DNA of 64,000 bases from Linnemannia elongata (GCA_036320915.1 JAXBDG010000016.1:1178001-1242000), one strand, 5' to 3'; positions 22,401-35,865 are shown, counted from the first letter of the stretch. A program made the numbers and translations. The notes: generated from the letters alone by a model not told the origin.

Positions 22401-25400
22401 GACATGACGGGACCTGGAACAATACTGACGGCTCGGGTTCCTTTGCATACCCACGAAAGGACCTTTGACTCCAGCTCTGGAGGGATAGTAACAGGCCCAG
22501 GTAGGATGGCGTCCTGTCCTGCTTTCAACTGCATAGGCAACTCCGTTAGGGGACCGAGGCAAGCAAACACTGGAGAGCTGTAGGCGCGGCGCAAGAACGC
22601 CTTGAGGAATGGTTGAAACTCCTTTGTAGTTTTAACGGGCCAGCGATCAAAATAGGCCTTGTTGGCCTTGTTGAAGTCGTGGCGGCTGCGGTGCAAGTTC
22701 GTCGGGTGTGCAAAAACGATTGCAAAAAGATGTTCCATGGCGCGGATAGCGGTGTCTGGTAAACATGTCTCGATAAGAAACGAGTTCCAAATACGCTTCT
22801 CGTTCTCCTCCTCGCTGCCCCCGGCCAGGTTCTTGCGGTTCGACGTTAGGGCAAAATCTCCATGAATGTGGAAGGGCAACTCGGTCAGAATGGGGGTGGG
22901 AAGGTGGACAAAGAGTTTGTTATGAGAATCCGATCGGTGTGTTTCCTGGATCTGGATCGCGACTCCACGATGTGGGCTCCAGTGTCTCCTGGCCGCAAGT
23001 TGTTGGACATGATCAGGGGTACTAGAAGGGAAGGCATCATCACAACAGACTAGCCACAGCGAGTCCGCTGCAGTTTCAGACGCTGAAGCAGCGGGGGAGA
23101 CCTCGATCTCTACAATGGAGCCTGGAGGACCAAATGTACCGTTAGAAGACTTGAGAAGGTCACTCTTGACCGACTCCGACTTTGTCACTGTCACCTCCGA
23201 GATCCGGATAGTCTTGACGTTCTTCAGGAACAACATCCCGACTTTGGCATCTGCAACCCACCCATCCATCATCTTCTGAATTTGCCCCACCGTCCACTCA
23301 ACGCCTCCAAACCCTGATTTAGAAACAGCAGCAGTGGTCGATTCGTCTGTCACTCCAACCTCCGACGCAGGGGGATCGGTGGGGTTTATCCTCAAAGGAA
23401 TCCTGAATAGCGTGCCCTTGAAATGTGACCTCATATCGCAGCCAAGAATCCCCCTGTATGGCGCCAATTGATCTGCCAGCGTGTCCATGCTCAGCTTCCG
23501 GAAATCGCACCGATGGCCACCCTTGGCGATGGGAGCTCCGCTGCGATCTCTGCTTTTGGGAAGGTTGGTCATGTGAGGGTCGAAGAAGCCGATGTAGGGT
23601 CCGCTGACGATGCTCGGTACATCGGTGAAATGGTAGACAGAGTTGAAGCCCAGTCCATGACGCCCAATCTTGGAGGTATCCTCCCCTAATATATCGTCAA
23701 TATGCTTGTTAGAACGGAAACCCGAATAAAAACATTGCCTCATCTGAAAAAGAATGACAAGGTGGACAACAACTTACTCTTGTTGCCGACTCCAAGTCTA
23801 CAGAGGGCATCAAAATCCTTGTCGGAAAACTCGGCATCATTGTAGATCATCAATGCTGGACCTTGCCATGCAGCCATCTGCGTGCTGAGCACCGTCTTCG
23901 TGCCATACGACCGAGAGTCCAACCAGAACCGACACTCGGTCGCCCCGGCATCAGACGCGTTCTGCAAAAACTCGTTAAAGATGCTCGAAGGATCATAATC
24001 GTTCAAAATGCCCTTGATGCGATCTACGATGTTCTCTTGCTGAAAGAATGGGTCGAACGAGTTGTCTTTGGTATCCTCCCAGCAACGCACCGAGAACATG
24101 GTGATTTGGAGTCGGTCTGCCGTATCGTACGAGATCTTGCGATGTACGAACGTATAAGGCAGATCTCCTGCGCCGAGGTCGCCCTGCCGGACGTTCACGT
24201 CGTCATAGACAACATCTGCTGCCCGCTTTAGAGTCTCGTCCTCGGTGAGAACGAGAAGATCCGCCGACCAGGTCGGGTTGTCGACGTCGGCGATTGCATT
24301 GAGGAGGCGGCAGACCAGACTCGCGTCTGTGACTGAAATAGGTTCGTTAGCCTCGTATTTGGATCCAACGGAGGCGAGAATACCCTCGATATCCTCCTGC
24401 CGAATCTGCTCCCGCACACCAAGGGCCAGATAGAAGTCATCCAGACCCGAGGCGGGAACTTGAAGAAAATGCGGCTGCAGGTCACAATGCATCTTGAGCG
24501 CGACTCGATCGACCGTATAGAACTCTCCAGAGACTAGGACCCAGGCCTGGTCCTGTAATTCCGACCTGATGACCTTGAGCGACTCAGGCTCCTTGATCTT
24601 TTCGGCAAGGTGCTGGTATATTGTCATCACGTCCAAGCTGTTGAGGGCCTTCTGTCGCCGCTTTGTAACATCTGAGGTGGCACCTGTGCTCTCGCTGTCC
24701 TGGGGCTTGTATTTACTGGCAATCGAGCACAGATTTTGAAGCACGGTTTCCAATGGCGGCGGTGAATTCCATCCAACACAGTCAACCAGGGCCTCATTCG
24801 TGAAGGCGAACGCGGCGAGCGGCATGCAGTTTCCAACCAACACACGATCGCTCTGGGGTCGACATTCCGCTGATTTGCGCCATCCACCATCAGGTCCAGT
24901 ATACACCCATCGCACAGTTGTCAAGACCTTGATGAGATCCGGTGAAAGAAAGGCCTTAGAGCATTCAGTATTCAGTCGACCATACAGCGCCTCCACAATC
25001 CTCCGGTTCTCCTCCATCTCCAAGTCTCTAGAGCCAAATAACGTCTTGATGCGTTCCTGAACAAACGCTGCATCAAACGTTGAGTGCATCCCCAATTCCG
25101 ACAAGATCCCAAACAAAGGAGCCTCTCCATAAACTCCTGCCGGGAAAACAGCATCCGTGTCCGGAAAGAAAACGGCGAGACTCGGGTGAACCATCGACTC
25201 TGGCCTCAGACGGCGTGTGGGTAAAGGTTTGGTGCTATCCGCTTCTGACTCCGATGTCGGATTTGTTGAAGCGAAAGGGAGGCTGTGAATGAGCGACCGC
25301 AGGCCAGTCCCACTGTTGTCAGTCGATTTGGGTGCCGTGGTTGTCGAAACAAAGGGCATGCTACGGAGGGCTGAAGCCAGGTCGAAGGCTTTACTGTGGA

Positions 25401-28400
25401 CGTGGTACACAGGTGCCAGCTTGGTCATGATCGCATCCCACTCGCTCTCGTCCTGTTTGGTAAGGTTGGAGACTAGTTGGTGCCAATACTCGGCCTCTGT
25501 GAGCACAGGAACGCTCAACAAGTTGACAAGATGCTCTTTCAGAGGCTGGTCATCTGCTAGGAGGTCAATCGATGGTGGCAGCCAAGGGTATTCCTGGTTG
25601 TCATATCCTTGTGCGAGTCTCCATTGCTTGGCGGTCATTGTCATGGGTGACGACGACGGCATGTTTGCTGCATCCAAGGGCTCCAGCTTGCCGCTGCTGT
25701 ACAGTTTGTAAACCGGGAGGCGCTTCAGAACGCGTCGTCGCTCATCCGTGATCTTGGTCGTCGTCTGTAACACCTCTGCCAAATAACTTGCCAGATCCGC
25801 CCGGTCCGTCTGTGATACTCTGACGAGTTGGTCGGCCTTGGTCACGGATAGCAGGTCCAGAATTCCAGTGACGTCTAAGATATCGGCAACAAACGGTCGA
25901 AGGGATGCGGTTGGTAGAAACCATGACCTCAAAACGTTACAGCCGAGATGCTGCTCCAAGACCGTGCATGCCCTCTGCATGACGCCGACATTGCCCAAGG
26001 ATACCCTGTTGAGATAAATGGCGCGTTGCTTAGTCGACAATGGCGCCAGTTGCCCTTGACCCACAGGAAGCAAGTGGACCTTATTCAGCCCTGAGAGTAA
26101 CTCTTTGCAGTTATCGAGCTCGTGTGCCATATCCCAAAAGTCCATAAGCCATTCGTCTGTCGGGAAGCGATCTGGCGCCTGAGAGATACATCCAGCTGGG
26201 ACGGTGCCATCCTGATAGCAAGACTGTTGAAAAGACCAGCGAACCCGTTTGGCGATTGATGAGGGCGACATTGGGATCCAGAACTTGGTATCTTTGGAGA
26301 CGATGTTGATCTGATGGAAAGGAAAGCCGTCTACATTCAGATCTACCAATCCCGCGTTCGCCTGTGAGAGAGTCTCAAACACGAGGCGGGGCACATAGCA
26401 CCTATAGCATCGCATTCAACGTAAATATTAGTGCTACTTCACTTTTGCATCATTTATGGCGGTCATGGTAAATTGACAACTGCTTACCTCTCTTTAGCCT
26501 TGCTTTGGGCAAAATCGACCCAAATGCCTCCATCTAGAGGAAGCAGGGGGAGGCCTTCTAGATCGGCGACATTGTTGTCGAGAAGGCAGTACTGGATCAT
26601 CTCAATGCGCGTCGAAGAATCAGCGGTTAGCGACCACTGTTCCTTGTTGTCAAAGAGGATCTCCCTAACATGCGCAGGGGTGAGGATAACTTGATCAAGT
26701 TCAAGTAGGGGAATAAGGGAGGCGATCTCTCCAAGGATGACATTGGGAATTCCCTCCGCAAGGTTTACAATTGAGTGAAGCGACTCCTTAAGTAGCGGGT
26801 ACTGGTCAATGTCGCGTCCTGCAATGTAAAGTGTCGAGTACTGGCGGATATAGCAGTTGTCCTTGGCTTTGGAACCACAAACAAAGACCTTGCGATCCTG
26901 AGAGAGAGCAGCCCGGAGAACATCCTTGAGCAGGTCCTTCCAGATTGCATCCAGTCCAATTCCTTCACCGCAAGAGGTTGGCCACAAGCCATAGTCGGTT
27001 CCATGGTCCAGACCCACATCCTCCAGGAACATGGCATAGACCTCCGGGACCTGCTTCTCGAAAAGATGGACGTTCCAAAGTGACTTGATGTTAGCTGAGG
27101 CCTGGCTCGAAAAGTCGTTGTCCTGGTTGGTCCAGATCTCGCGTCGGCTCTGCTTGACGGCAAAATGTCCATTGATGTGAACAGGGAACGGCAGTTGGAT
27201 TCCGATGGGTAGGAAACAAAAGAGACGAGAGACGTCGATCTTGACATCAGGGTCCGTTGGTGCTGCGATACCCACCCAGGGGATCAATTTGTGATCGTTG
27301 ATGTTTCCGTCTGTCCGCACCAGCATGTACTCTCGTGATTTGAGCACATTGCCGACCAGTGTACTGATGTGCCATGCTTCTTCTGATGTAGAGCCGTCCT
27401 CGTGGGTGATCCTGTAAGTCGGTCTCACGGAGTAGTTTAGAATATCCTCATGGCTTGCTGACTGGTCTGGATAGACGTGGGTCCTGAGGCTGCTGAGAAG
27501 GTTGAGCCGCTCCTTCCTGACCTCCACTGCGTTGACAATCTCAATCTGGAACAGCATTGTTGGCTTGTCCTGGTTGTGCTTGCGCTCGTAAATGGCAATC
27601 TTTTCCACATGCTTCAAAAACAACAGGGCTTTCAACGCTTCATCCTTCAACTTGACCAACATATCTAGCACCTATCACATTAATGTGAAAATTGACTTTT
27701 AAATAATTGCGCTCTTTGTTACATGCGAAAGCGATGGCGGAGAAGTACCTATAAAACCTTGCTGTTACCTTTTCAGGGGTATATGCATAGTTGGAGATCT
27801 TTGAGTCCTTTGCCTGCTCGCTTGTCCTGAGTGGGAACCGAAAGATAGTTCCAGGGTAGGGCTTTGAAAAGTCGATATCCTCCAGTACCGAGAATGTCCT
27901 GAGTTGGTCTGGAAAGTCGCTGACTCCTCGGTAGTCGTCGACAAAGTTGCCTAGTACGGCTCCCTCTTTGAAGTCTGACTTCTTGCCATTGAAGATACGT
28001 TCGTGGGGCTCAATCACCATTAACTTGTCTCCTGTGATGAAGGATGGGCAGTCTGTCAAATGATAGATGCTATAGACCATAATGAAAAGAGGAAGCATAA
28101 GCCAATTGCAACTCCTACAACTACTTCGATGACAATAACCAATGCGGAGGAAACACGGAATGCGTACCTGTTGAACCCAATGCCCATCTGTCCAATTTTG
28201 GACTCATCCTTTCGTTTCTTGCTTGCAGCCAAACTCTTCAACGAATCAAAGTCTTCCTTCTCAAAGATTGAATCACTTCCAGCAAGAAGAGCCGGCCCCA
28301 TGTATTCCTGGAGGTCGTCATGGAAGAGTCGCAGCTGAGACGACTCAGTGCCGCTCGCTGTGTCTGATGCCTGCTTGTTGTAATTATGATGGTCGAGGAG

Positions 28401-28556
28401 GTACCACTGCACGGTTGAGCGGGCGTCGTCACTGTTTTGAAGTAGTTCTCGGGCAATCTGTGTGCCATCTGGATACTCGTCCAAGATTCCTCTAATTCGA
28501 TTGGTCAATGGCTCACGGATGCCATGGGAATCGAACCCAGCGTGTTTTGGTGGCAT
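19460..28556 (-). CDS. Sacsin-like ATPase-repeat protein with C-terminal BTB domain
   Basis: Five exons (28556-28168, 28069-27769, 27671-26488, 26401-23778, 23685-19460) join in frame into 2907 residues. The N-terminus is a sacsin-type HSP90-like ATPase module: ARELLQNSDDAR (about residues 35-46), GPALLAGSD, then IGQMGIGFNS and IYHLTDCPSF. A second module begins near residue 1410: FNEFLQNASDAGA, GPALMIYND, then SKIGRHGLGFNSVYHFTDVPS. Near residue 2665 a BTB/POZ domain follows (FMDIRFKFQVGSDIVAHK...LARASEYFFRRF). Sacsin-family ATPase repeats are linked to chaperone functions; BTB domains often recruit cullin-3 or dimerise. A role in protein quality control is inferred, not shown. The C-terminal stop is followed by a long poly-A/T tract near 19431-19455. 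All four junctions were checked for phase. Confidence 0.9.
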
Positions 28557-31060
28557 GGTCAGTATGTGTGATTACGAGTGATAGCGTTCAGAGGACGGTG
28601 TGAATGGTACAATTGGGTGAAGTGTGAATAAGTCGTAGAAGCCTACTTGGGGAATGGACGACAGAAAAGAAGGTAAATTAGCTGGCTGGAAGGCAGCAAG
28701 GGCAGATTCACATCATGACCAAACCTTGCATTTGAAAGAGAATGCGTTGCTAAATGATGAGAAAGCCGTACCTAGGGTGGATTCTTCAACCCAGCTTGTG
28801 TTGCTGTGGGTTTATATGCTGAAGAGCGTTGATGTAACTGAATGAGTGAATGAGGAACAGGAGGAAAGAAGAAGTGAAAGAAAAGGGGGAGAGAGAGAGA
28901 GAGAGAGAAAAAAAAAAAAGAGAGAGGGAAAGATAGATAAGGTGTGTGTGCGCTTCCAGGTGGCAGCGTCGGTGAGAGTGAGCAAGGAAGAGAAGTCTAC
29001 AATGAATTTTTCCCATGTTCCTCTTATTCATTGGTGCACTTTCAGCCTATCAAAATGACCTAAATCTATCCCCCACTCTCGTCTTTCTCTCATCAACAAT
29101 AATGTACTTCCTCTTCTGCCCTATTCCTCTCATCCACTCTCATCTACCTTCACGTACATCGACAACTCGACCTCTTGACTCGGAAGTGGACCATGCAGCG
29201 GACTTGGCATTGTTCAAGTGACCCGAATCGAAATCAAAAAGCAACATCGTCACTTCGACACCAACCAGCATCGTTACATTTGATCACGAACCTTGTCGAG
29301 CATAAGCATCATTCTCCACAAGACAAATTACTCTGATAGCTCATTCTGGAGAGAGGAATGGGGCATCTACAAGAGGGAGAATCCGTTCTTTCTTTGAAGG
29401 GCAACTGGGTGCTCGGGAGAGGAAAGGCAATGGCCCGTCCATTCGGCTCGCATGCTACGGAAGGATCTACAGGAAGCCTATAGAAGGTCGAACTGGACGA
29501 GATTGTTCAGATGGGATTTCTACGAGGCTTAACACGCTCGCCTATATGCAAGGGGCTATCTGACCTGGTCTCTTGAGTCAAAGGAGGCCCCTGGATTGAA
29601 CAGGGTACGGAGTGGATACAATTGTTTTGGAAAGAGATTTCCAGGAGTGGTAATGTATTCTACAGAAGGAATAGGGTCTCTTTGCTCTTTTGTACTTTGC
29701 TTCCCACTCTGTTTTTGTGGCAGAGTGATCTAATCCTCGAAAACCTCAAGGTATGACAGACCAGACCCCCTCTGTTGCTTTACAACACTCTTCGCATTGT
29801 TGTTGTCCACTCTGCAGCAAGAATAACAGGTATCGAAGTGTCTTTTTAAGAAGAAATTAATACTCCGTGTGTGCCTTGGTGTGGAGGTGAAGTAAGTGAA
29901 ATCACAGGAACCTTGAAACAAACGACTAGTATCGAATCTACGCCACGTTCGTAATGCTTTTACGTCAAGAATGACAGTTGGACAAGACGACTTGGACAAG
30001 GTCTCGTTCTCAGTTTCGTGTCCCCTGCTACCGATCCACGGTGTGCGTTACAGCCAACCAATCAAAAAAAGGAAAGCGCGCCTGTTTCTCACGGTCCTAC
30101 TCACTTCTATACTGCTTGTCCGCCACAACTTCATTTCTCCCTGTTTCTCTTTTTCTTCCTTCCTTTGTCCTGTCTCTTCTCTTCCTTCATTCCTTTTTTC
30201 CATTCCACTCCCTTCTTCACCTTCAACCTTCTTCCTTACATGCCCTCACCCCCATTTACCTACTTACAGTCACCTTCCTCTCTCACATTTGCAATTCAGA
30301 ACCGGTGTCGCAATTAACGTTCGTCGCCATGTCGGGATTGGCTTCAAGGTTCAAAAACCAAACACAAAGCAATAACGAGAAGGCAAATTGATAAGTTCAT
30401 TCCGAGGGCCACTTATTTCCTTTCGGCGTACATTTTCTGTTCAGGCTGTGGGGTAAGATCTCAAGAGTCTGGAATGAAGAGCGTTGGAAGGTAGCTTAAT
30501 AATACTGACCAAATCGTAGGTTGTCGGGGGGTATGAAATAAAGTACCGGATTTCAACATATATTTCAAGAGCGCGCGGACGACCTTGGAAGCCATTATGA
30601 GCAAGTTCGTGTTTGAACTTTGACGACTGTAGATCGGATGCGCTGGCAAACACGGTCATTGAATGACATGCATGTTACTCGTGGATGGGTCTGAAAATAT
30701 CGGTGAAGCAGGCGGATGCCGCGGTTGTTGCAAGCGTACGCGATTCAAGAAGCTGAAGACGGTCTGGATCGGTACTCGAAACTACTACGTTCCCACTCAT
30801 TAATCGCCCCTCCTGTTATCTCTGACCTTTTTTTACTTCACACACCTTCTCCCACTTCCTTTTCTCGCTTCGTCTTCTTCTCAATTCTCCTTTTCTCCTG
30901 GTTTTCTCTATTTCTTTCCCTGTTCTCCATTTTATCCTAACACCGTTTTCTCGCGCATCGTTTTTTTTCTGACATTTATTTCTCGCTTCTCGAGTAACGT
31001 ATATAAATTAAAAAAAAAAAAAACGACGCTTCTCTCTTTGCATCCCATCCTTCTTGTTGT
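28557..31060. other. Intergenic, promoter remnants only
   Basis: A GA/poly-A microsatellite lies at 28890-28927. Two pyrimidine-rich leader-like tracts (about 30090-30300 and 30780-30990) resemble those in front of real genes in this window. The first is followed at 30329 by a 20-codon frame (MSGLASRFKNQTQSNNEKAN) that goes nowhere, perhaps a truncated first exon. The second is followed by nothing coding. No other gene is supported. Confidence 0.5.
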
Positions 31061-31069
31061 TTCATTTGA

Positions 31070-31240
31070 GGTATAGTCGTACCCCACCCCCTATAGCATG
31101 ATCCCCTATAGTATATCTTTTTTTTCTCGTTCTTGTTACACAGCGTAGAACACCCTCTTATAGTATAACCTCCCCTACAGTATATTGAGCTCTGCAGCAA
31201 AAGAGTACACCATGGGGGGGGGAGTACGACTATACTCTTT
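31070..31240. repeat. Short MITE with TATAGTCGTAC termini
   Basis: The left end reads TATAGTCGTACCCCACCCCC (from about 31072) and the right end is its near reverse complement, ending GGGGAGTACGACTATA at about 31236. Inside, CCCTATAG and TATAGTATA motifs repeat (31086-31115, 31156-31186). TA dinucleotides at both edges fit a Tc1/mariner/pogo-type insertion. It is about 165 bases long and has no coding capacity. Confidence 0.75.
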
Positions 31241-31404
31241 CTGTTATCAGCACTCATAATAAGATATTGAAAATCACTGAATTACCACGCCCGTAATGGT
31301 CACAGTCGAGTTGGTCTTGAGAGCCTCAGATAGGGCCTGAGCTCCATTTTATTGGTTCCAGGATGTATGTTACGTCCAGAGTGACGCCAGAGTCGAGTTG
31401 CTCA

Positions 31405-34400
31405 TTAGTACCTCGGCAAGTCGTCGCTCAAGACCAAAGTGGTCAGAGTCGCGTTGGTCTTAAGTGCTTCGAACAGCGCCTGAGCTCCACTGGGTCTCAT
31501 CGGGTTGTGTTCCAAGTTCAGAGTGGTCAGAGTCGAGTTGGCATAGATCATCTCAGATAGTGCCTGAGCTCCATTGAATCCGATATCGTTGTTCCGCAGG
31601 CTCAAAGTGGTCAGAGTCGAGTTGATCTTGAGTGCCTTGGACAGTGCCCGAGCTCCATTGTCTCCGATCGAGTTGTCCCTCAGGGCCAAAGTGGTCAGAG
31701 TCGAGTTGGTCTTAAGTGCCTTAGACAGCGCCTGAGCTCCATTGGGTCCGATCAAGTTGTATTCCAAGTTCAAAGTGGTCAGAGTCGAGTTGGCTTGGAC
31801 TGCCTCAGAGAGTGCCTGAGCTCCATTGAATCCGATCTGGTTGCTCCGCAGGCTCAAGGTGGTCAGGGTCGAGTTGGCCATGAGTGCCTCGGAGAGTGCT
31901 TGAGCTCCATAACCTTCAATGGAGTTGCTCTCCAAGTCCAAAGTGGTCAGAGTCGAGTTGGTCTTGAGTGCCTCAGAAAGCGCCTGAGCTCCGTTGGGTC
32001 CGATCGAGTTGTACTCCAAGTTCAGAGTGGTCAGAGTCGAGTTGTTCTTGAGTACCTCAGACAACGCCTGAGCTCCAATGACTCCGATTGAGCTGCCCCA
32101 CAAGTTCAGAGTGGTCAGAGTCGAGTTGGTCTTGAGTGCCTCAAATAGTGACTGTGCTCCATCGAATCCGATCTCGTTGCTCCGCAGACTCAAGGTGGTC
32201 AGAGTCGAGTTGGTCATGAGTGCCTCGGAAAGTGCCTGAGCTCCATGGCTTCCAATCGAGTTGCTCTCCAAGTCCAAAGTGGTCAGAGTCGTGTTGGCCT
32301 TGAGTGCTTCAGACAATGCACGAGCTCCATCGGGTCCGATCTCATTGTTGTGCAAGATCAAAGTGGTCAGAGCCGGGTTGGTCTCGAGTGCCTCAGACAG
32401 CGCCTGTGCTCCTTCACGTTGGATCAAGTTGTTCCCCAAGTCCAAAGTGGCGAGAGTCGAGTTAGTCTTGAGTACCTCAGACAGCGCCTGTGCTCCTTCA
32501 CGTTGGAGCAAGTTGTTCCCCAAGTCCAAAGTGGTGAGAGTCGAGTTGGTCTTGAGTGCCTCAGACAGCGCCTGTGCTCCTCTACGCCGAACCAAGTTGT
32601 TGTGCAAGTTCAAAGTGGCCAGAGTCGAGTTTTCCTTGATCGCCTTAGCCAGCGTCTGAGCTTCGTCGTCTTGAAGCAAAGCATGTTGAGAGCGCACAAC
32701 ATTCACTTCAGCAGGCGGGAAGAAAATCAAGAGGGTAGAGCAACAGAATGAAAAGGAAGTAAAAAAGTATTCTCGCATTTACCATGCACATCCAACGCCA
32801 GCGACTTAAAGCCCTTCAGTGGCATGCCGATATGGTGATGGATATACAGAGCCATCGCTTGATTAATTCGTAGGTTCTTCCGGTACTGGATATCGACTTG
32901 GGACGGGCTAGCCTCGGCTGACTTGAACTCAGAGTTGTTGAGTTCTAGACATCCACACCTGCATTGCAAGTCAAGTTTTCGTCCATAACGTGCTTCGCCT
33001 AAGTCCAGTGCGAACTCTTCCTGCATCAAAACGCGCTGCCATCTCGTGGCTTTGGAAGCAAGCTCGCCGCTTTTACAGATCAGATAGTCAAAGGCAATTA
33101 GGACTTTCCGCGGAAATCGTGGCTTTCAAAGAAGCAGCAGGACAACTAATTAGACAAGTAAACAAGCAGACAACTAGACAACAAGACAACAACTTACGAT
33201 CGAAGTTCCAACTTGTGGTCGCACATCGTCTGAATAAGATACTTTCAGATTTCCACCGTCTTAGCTTCACTCATTTTCTTCGTCGGTCCCATGATGGCGC
33301 TAGCATCGGAGAACAAAAAATCCTGATGTCAATAAACACAAATCAGATGTTACAGGCATTAACCTGTTCACTAGCACAATATCTTACATGTGACGGATGG
33401 CGTCCAAAATGCTTCGCTTAAATTCGTCAGAAGGCTCGCCTTTGCTCCTGAGGATCGCCTCCTGACCAATGCCAATCTCGACAGCATTCAACAAGCCCTT
33501 CACTTTGCCTTTTTTATACGCACTCCGTAGCGGCTCAAGAATTTGCTGCAGCTGCGCAGATGGGGTGGCAATCCCTTCTAAGAAGCATTTCGACCGAGCA
33601 CGGTCGATGAGCTGTTGGCCAAAGATTTCGAGCGAACCTTCCATCCGAGCATTGACAATCCCCGACATGGCAACACTAGCAATCAAACAAGATAGATATG
33701 AAAGACAAACAAAGAAAGTATGAAGGGGCGCGGTTAAGTTATACAGAAAGAGTACCATCTAACCGATGTCTTCCAATGGGTGAAGCTTACAAGAGGTCTT
33801 TCTCGTCCAATTTCGTCAGCTGCTCTTCGCTGTTGATCTTCGCCATGATAAAGTGGAACAGCTTCGCATGGGCTCCGTTAAGATGGCTTGGCCACTCGGC
33901 ATCTAAACATGCGTGTTCATCGCCCCGGACCTATGTGATGGTGCGAGTTAAGTTGGTTAGTGGATTGTTTGGTTGTCCTGAGGCGTTGTCAACTAAGTAA
34001 TTGACACTAACCTTAGCCATAACCTGATCAACGAGCGTTCTCCATGGCTCAGCTATAGGTGAAGCTCGAAGCTTCCGATGCGATACTGGTGACTTTTTGT
34101 TGCCTCTAAAAGAGGATGATTTCGCTTCTGCCGGAGTCGTCGGTTCAGAAGCAGGGCATGAGCCGGCATCGGTACTAAGAATGCTGCTCTCTGATGCTGC
34201 TCTCTTTCGTCCTGACCTTGTCGCAGTTACAGAAGTCTCCATCTATACCCATAGTTCATTATGGATGATCTGTTAGTGTATAGTGGTTAATAACAAACTG
34301 GAATGATGCAAGCGGAACAAGAATGCACACCTCACTTGAGATCTTAGTCTCCTGTCTCGCTGCAGAGATCGGCGCTTCAGGTGTGGCAACTGGAACTGCC

Positions 34401-34988
34401 ACTGTATCAGACGATTGCTCTAAGAAACGTCAAAAGTATTATTGAATTGGCAACAGGCATAATGACAAACACTTACAACCGTCTTTCCCAGGGTCTGGTT
34501 TACATCACACACTAACCGCCAGTTTACTAACCTTCAACCTCATCTTTGGTACGAACGACTTGACGGGCATTTCCAACACTGACCTTTGCTGTCAGCCGCA
34601 AGTTGTCCCTCAACAGACTGGTGGAAACCATAACCGCGTCCACTGCCAAGTGGTCGGACACGACCTCAAACGATGAGAGCGAGCGCAAAAGGTCAAGCTG
34701 CTTTTTCCCCCTATCACACTCCAAATACTGCAACAAGACGTGCATTGACGTTCTCAAAGGAAAATATCTGCACTCGGACATGAATCGCACACCTTCCACA
34801 AACTTCCTTGTGTCCCCTCCATGCTGGGCAGCAAACACCTCCGGCAGCCAGCGCTTAGGCTCCTCATTGTAAAAAAACGGATGCAGAGGTAGCGATTTGT
34901 CTTGCGGTAGTGGATGTGGAGTCATGGCGGGTATTACAGAGCGACAGCCATCCGGAGTGCGCGCTGTGTCGGGGAGTTGTGGAGGCAT
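31405..34988 (-). pseudogene. Broken nuclease-like / RI-type LRR gene
   Basis: Likely exons run from the Met at 34988 (MPPQLPDTARTP) through 34242-34012, 33930-33791, 33675-33388, 33322-33198, 33069-32783 and 32705-31405; a small exon near 34480 is uncertain. The 33069-32783 exon encodes GELASKATRW, then GRKLDLQ and ELNNSEFKS, a D...ExK pattern like PD-(D/E)XK nuclease folds seen in expanded zygomycete families (from memory). The last exon encodes about 14-15 ribonuclease-inhibitor-type leucine-rich repeats of 28 residues. Exon 33322-33198 is damaged: phase arithmetic is one base short at a run of six T (33315-33320), and in the frame that fits downstream a TGA at 33245-33247 stands in VEI(stop)KYLIQTMC. 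So this is either a pseudogene or carries sequence errors at two sites. The N-terminal part is not recognised. Confidence 0.65.
31420..32660 (-). repeat. Tandem 84-bp LRR-coding repeats
   Basis: Within the last exon of the broken gene above, about 14-15 near-identical 84-base units encode the 28-residue pattern NSTLTTLxLxxNxIGxxGAQALSEALK. Every unit is exactly 84 bases, so the array is probably a recent in-frame expansion. It also creates spurious long open frames on the plus strand. Confidence 0.9.
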
Positions 34989-35129
34989 AATGAGAGCAAC
35001 TCTAAAAAAAAATAAAATAAAAAATAAAAATAAAGACGTGCAAGTTAGCGTTTGCCTTTGATCAAAAAGGATTAGAAAGCAAAAACACTGCGAGCGCATC
35101 TATCCATTGACAGTAAGTACTCGAAGCTA

Positions 35130-35460
35130 CACCTGTGATGCACTTGCCCATCTGGCAGTATGACATCAAAGCAACATCTCCTGCAGTCCATTGACAGTCA
35201 GGAGTATAGAGATCAGAGAGCCACCAGGCACTCTCATCGCACCTCTACGAAGTCTGCTTATATTTTTCTACACTATCCTACACTCAGCTAGACTCACGTC
35301 TCCCACTAAATCGTCCTACAAGTGTGATGCATCTGTCCACTGACAGTATACATCTAGATGTCTTCTCCTGCGGTCCATTGACACGTCAGGACATGTAGAG
35401 ATCATGAGAACGTATTCGTTTTTTTTAAAAGCAGGAGCATCCTCTCATGACTCTACACAT
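35130..35460. repeat. Direct repeats of about 85 bp
   Basis: A unit at about 35134-35214 (TGTGATGCACTTGCCCATCT ... CTCCTGCAGTCCATTGACAG ... GAGATCA) recurs at about 35323-35404 with modest divergence. A short inverted piece (GCAGGAGCATCCTCTCATGA) follows at about 35431. No gene is seen between 34989 and 35865. Confidence 0.7.
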
Positions 35461-35865
35461 CTCACTTGCGCTAGGGTGGGCAAGTGGAAAAATAATACCT
35501 CGTTGTTAAACTTGACGGCACTACGAAGCGGCGAGGGTACTAGCGAAGCGGCAAAAGAAAACCGCTGAAAAGCCCCGATACAGGGTTGAGGTGCGGATAT
35601 GCGACGGGTAAGCGAAAGCAAAGGGAACAAAGGCAGGCGAGTGAAAAGAGCGAGGTAGAGAACAGAGAGAAATCAGCGATGGTAAGGTGGAGGATGAATG
35701 GAACGAAAGGCGCAAGCCAAGGGAAAATTCTAGGACGTAGAAACAGCTGGTTCCAAGACAATAGGCGACAAAATTACGTCACCGAAGTGAGCAATCGTAC
35801 ACCCTCCTGGACCCAACTCGACCAATGTATTTGCTGATACACATTCTGGTCTAAAAGAGTGTAGA

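Noticed and set aside
28520..28545. tRNA-like T-arm (GGGTTCGATTCCC on the minus strand)
   Set aside because: It lies inside the first codons of the sacsin-like gene (HAGFDSHGI) and has no D-arm, anticodon arm or acceptor stem around it.
31420..32660. Regularly spaced repeats that could suggest a CRISPR array
   Set aside because: The 84-base units are continuous coding repeats for leucine-rich repeats, with no unique spacers.
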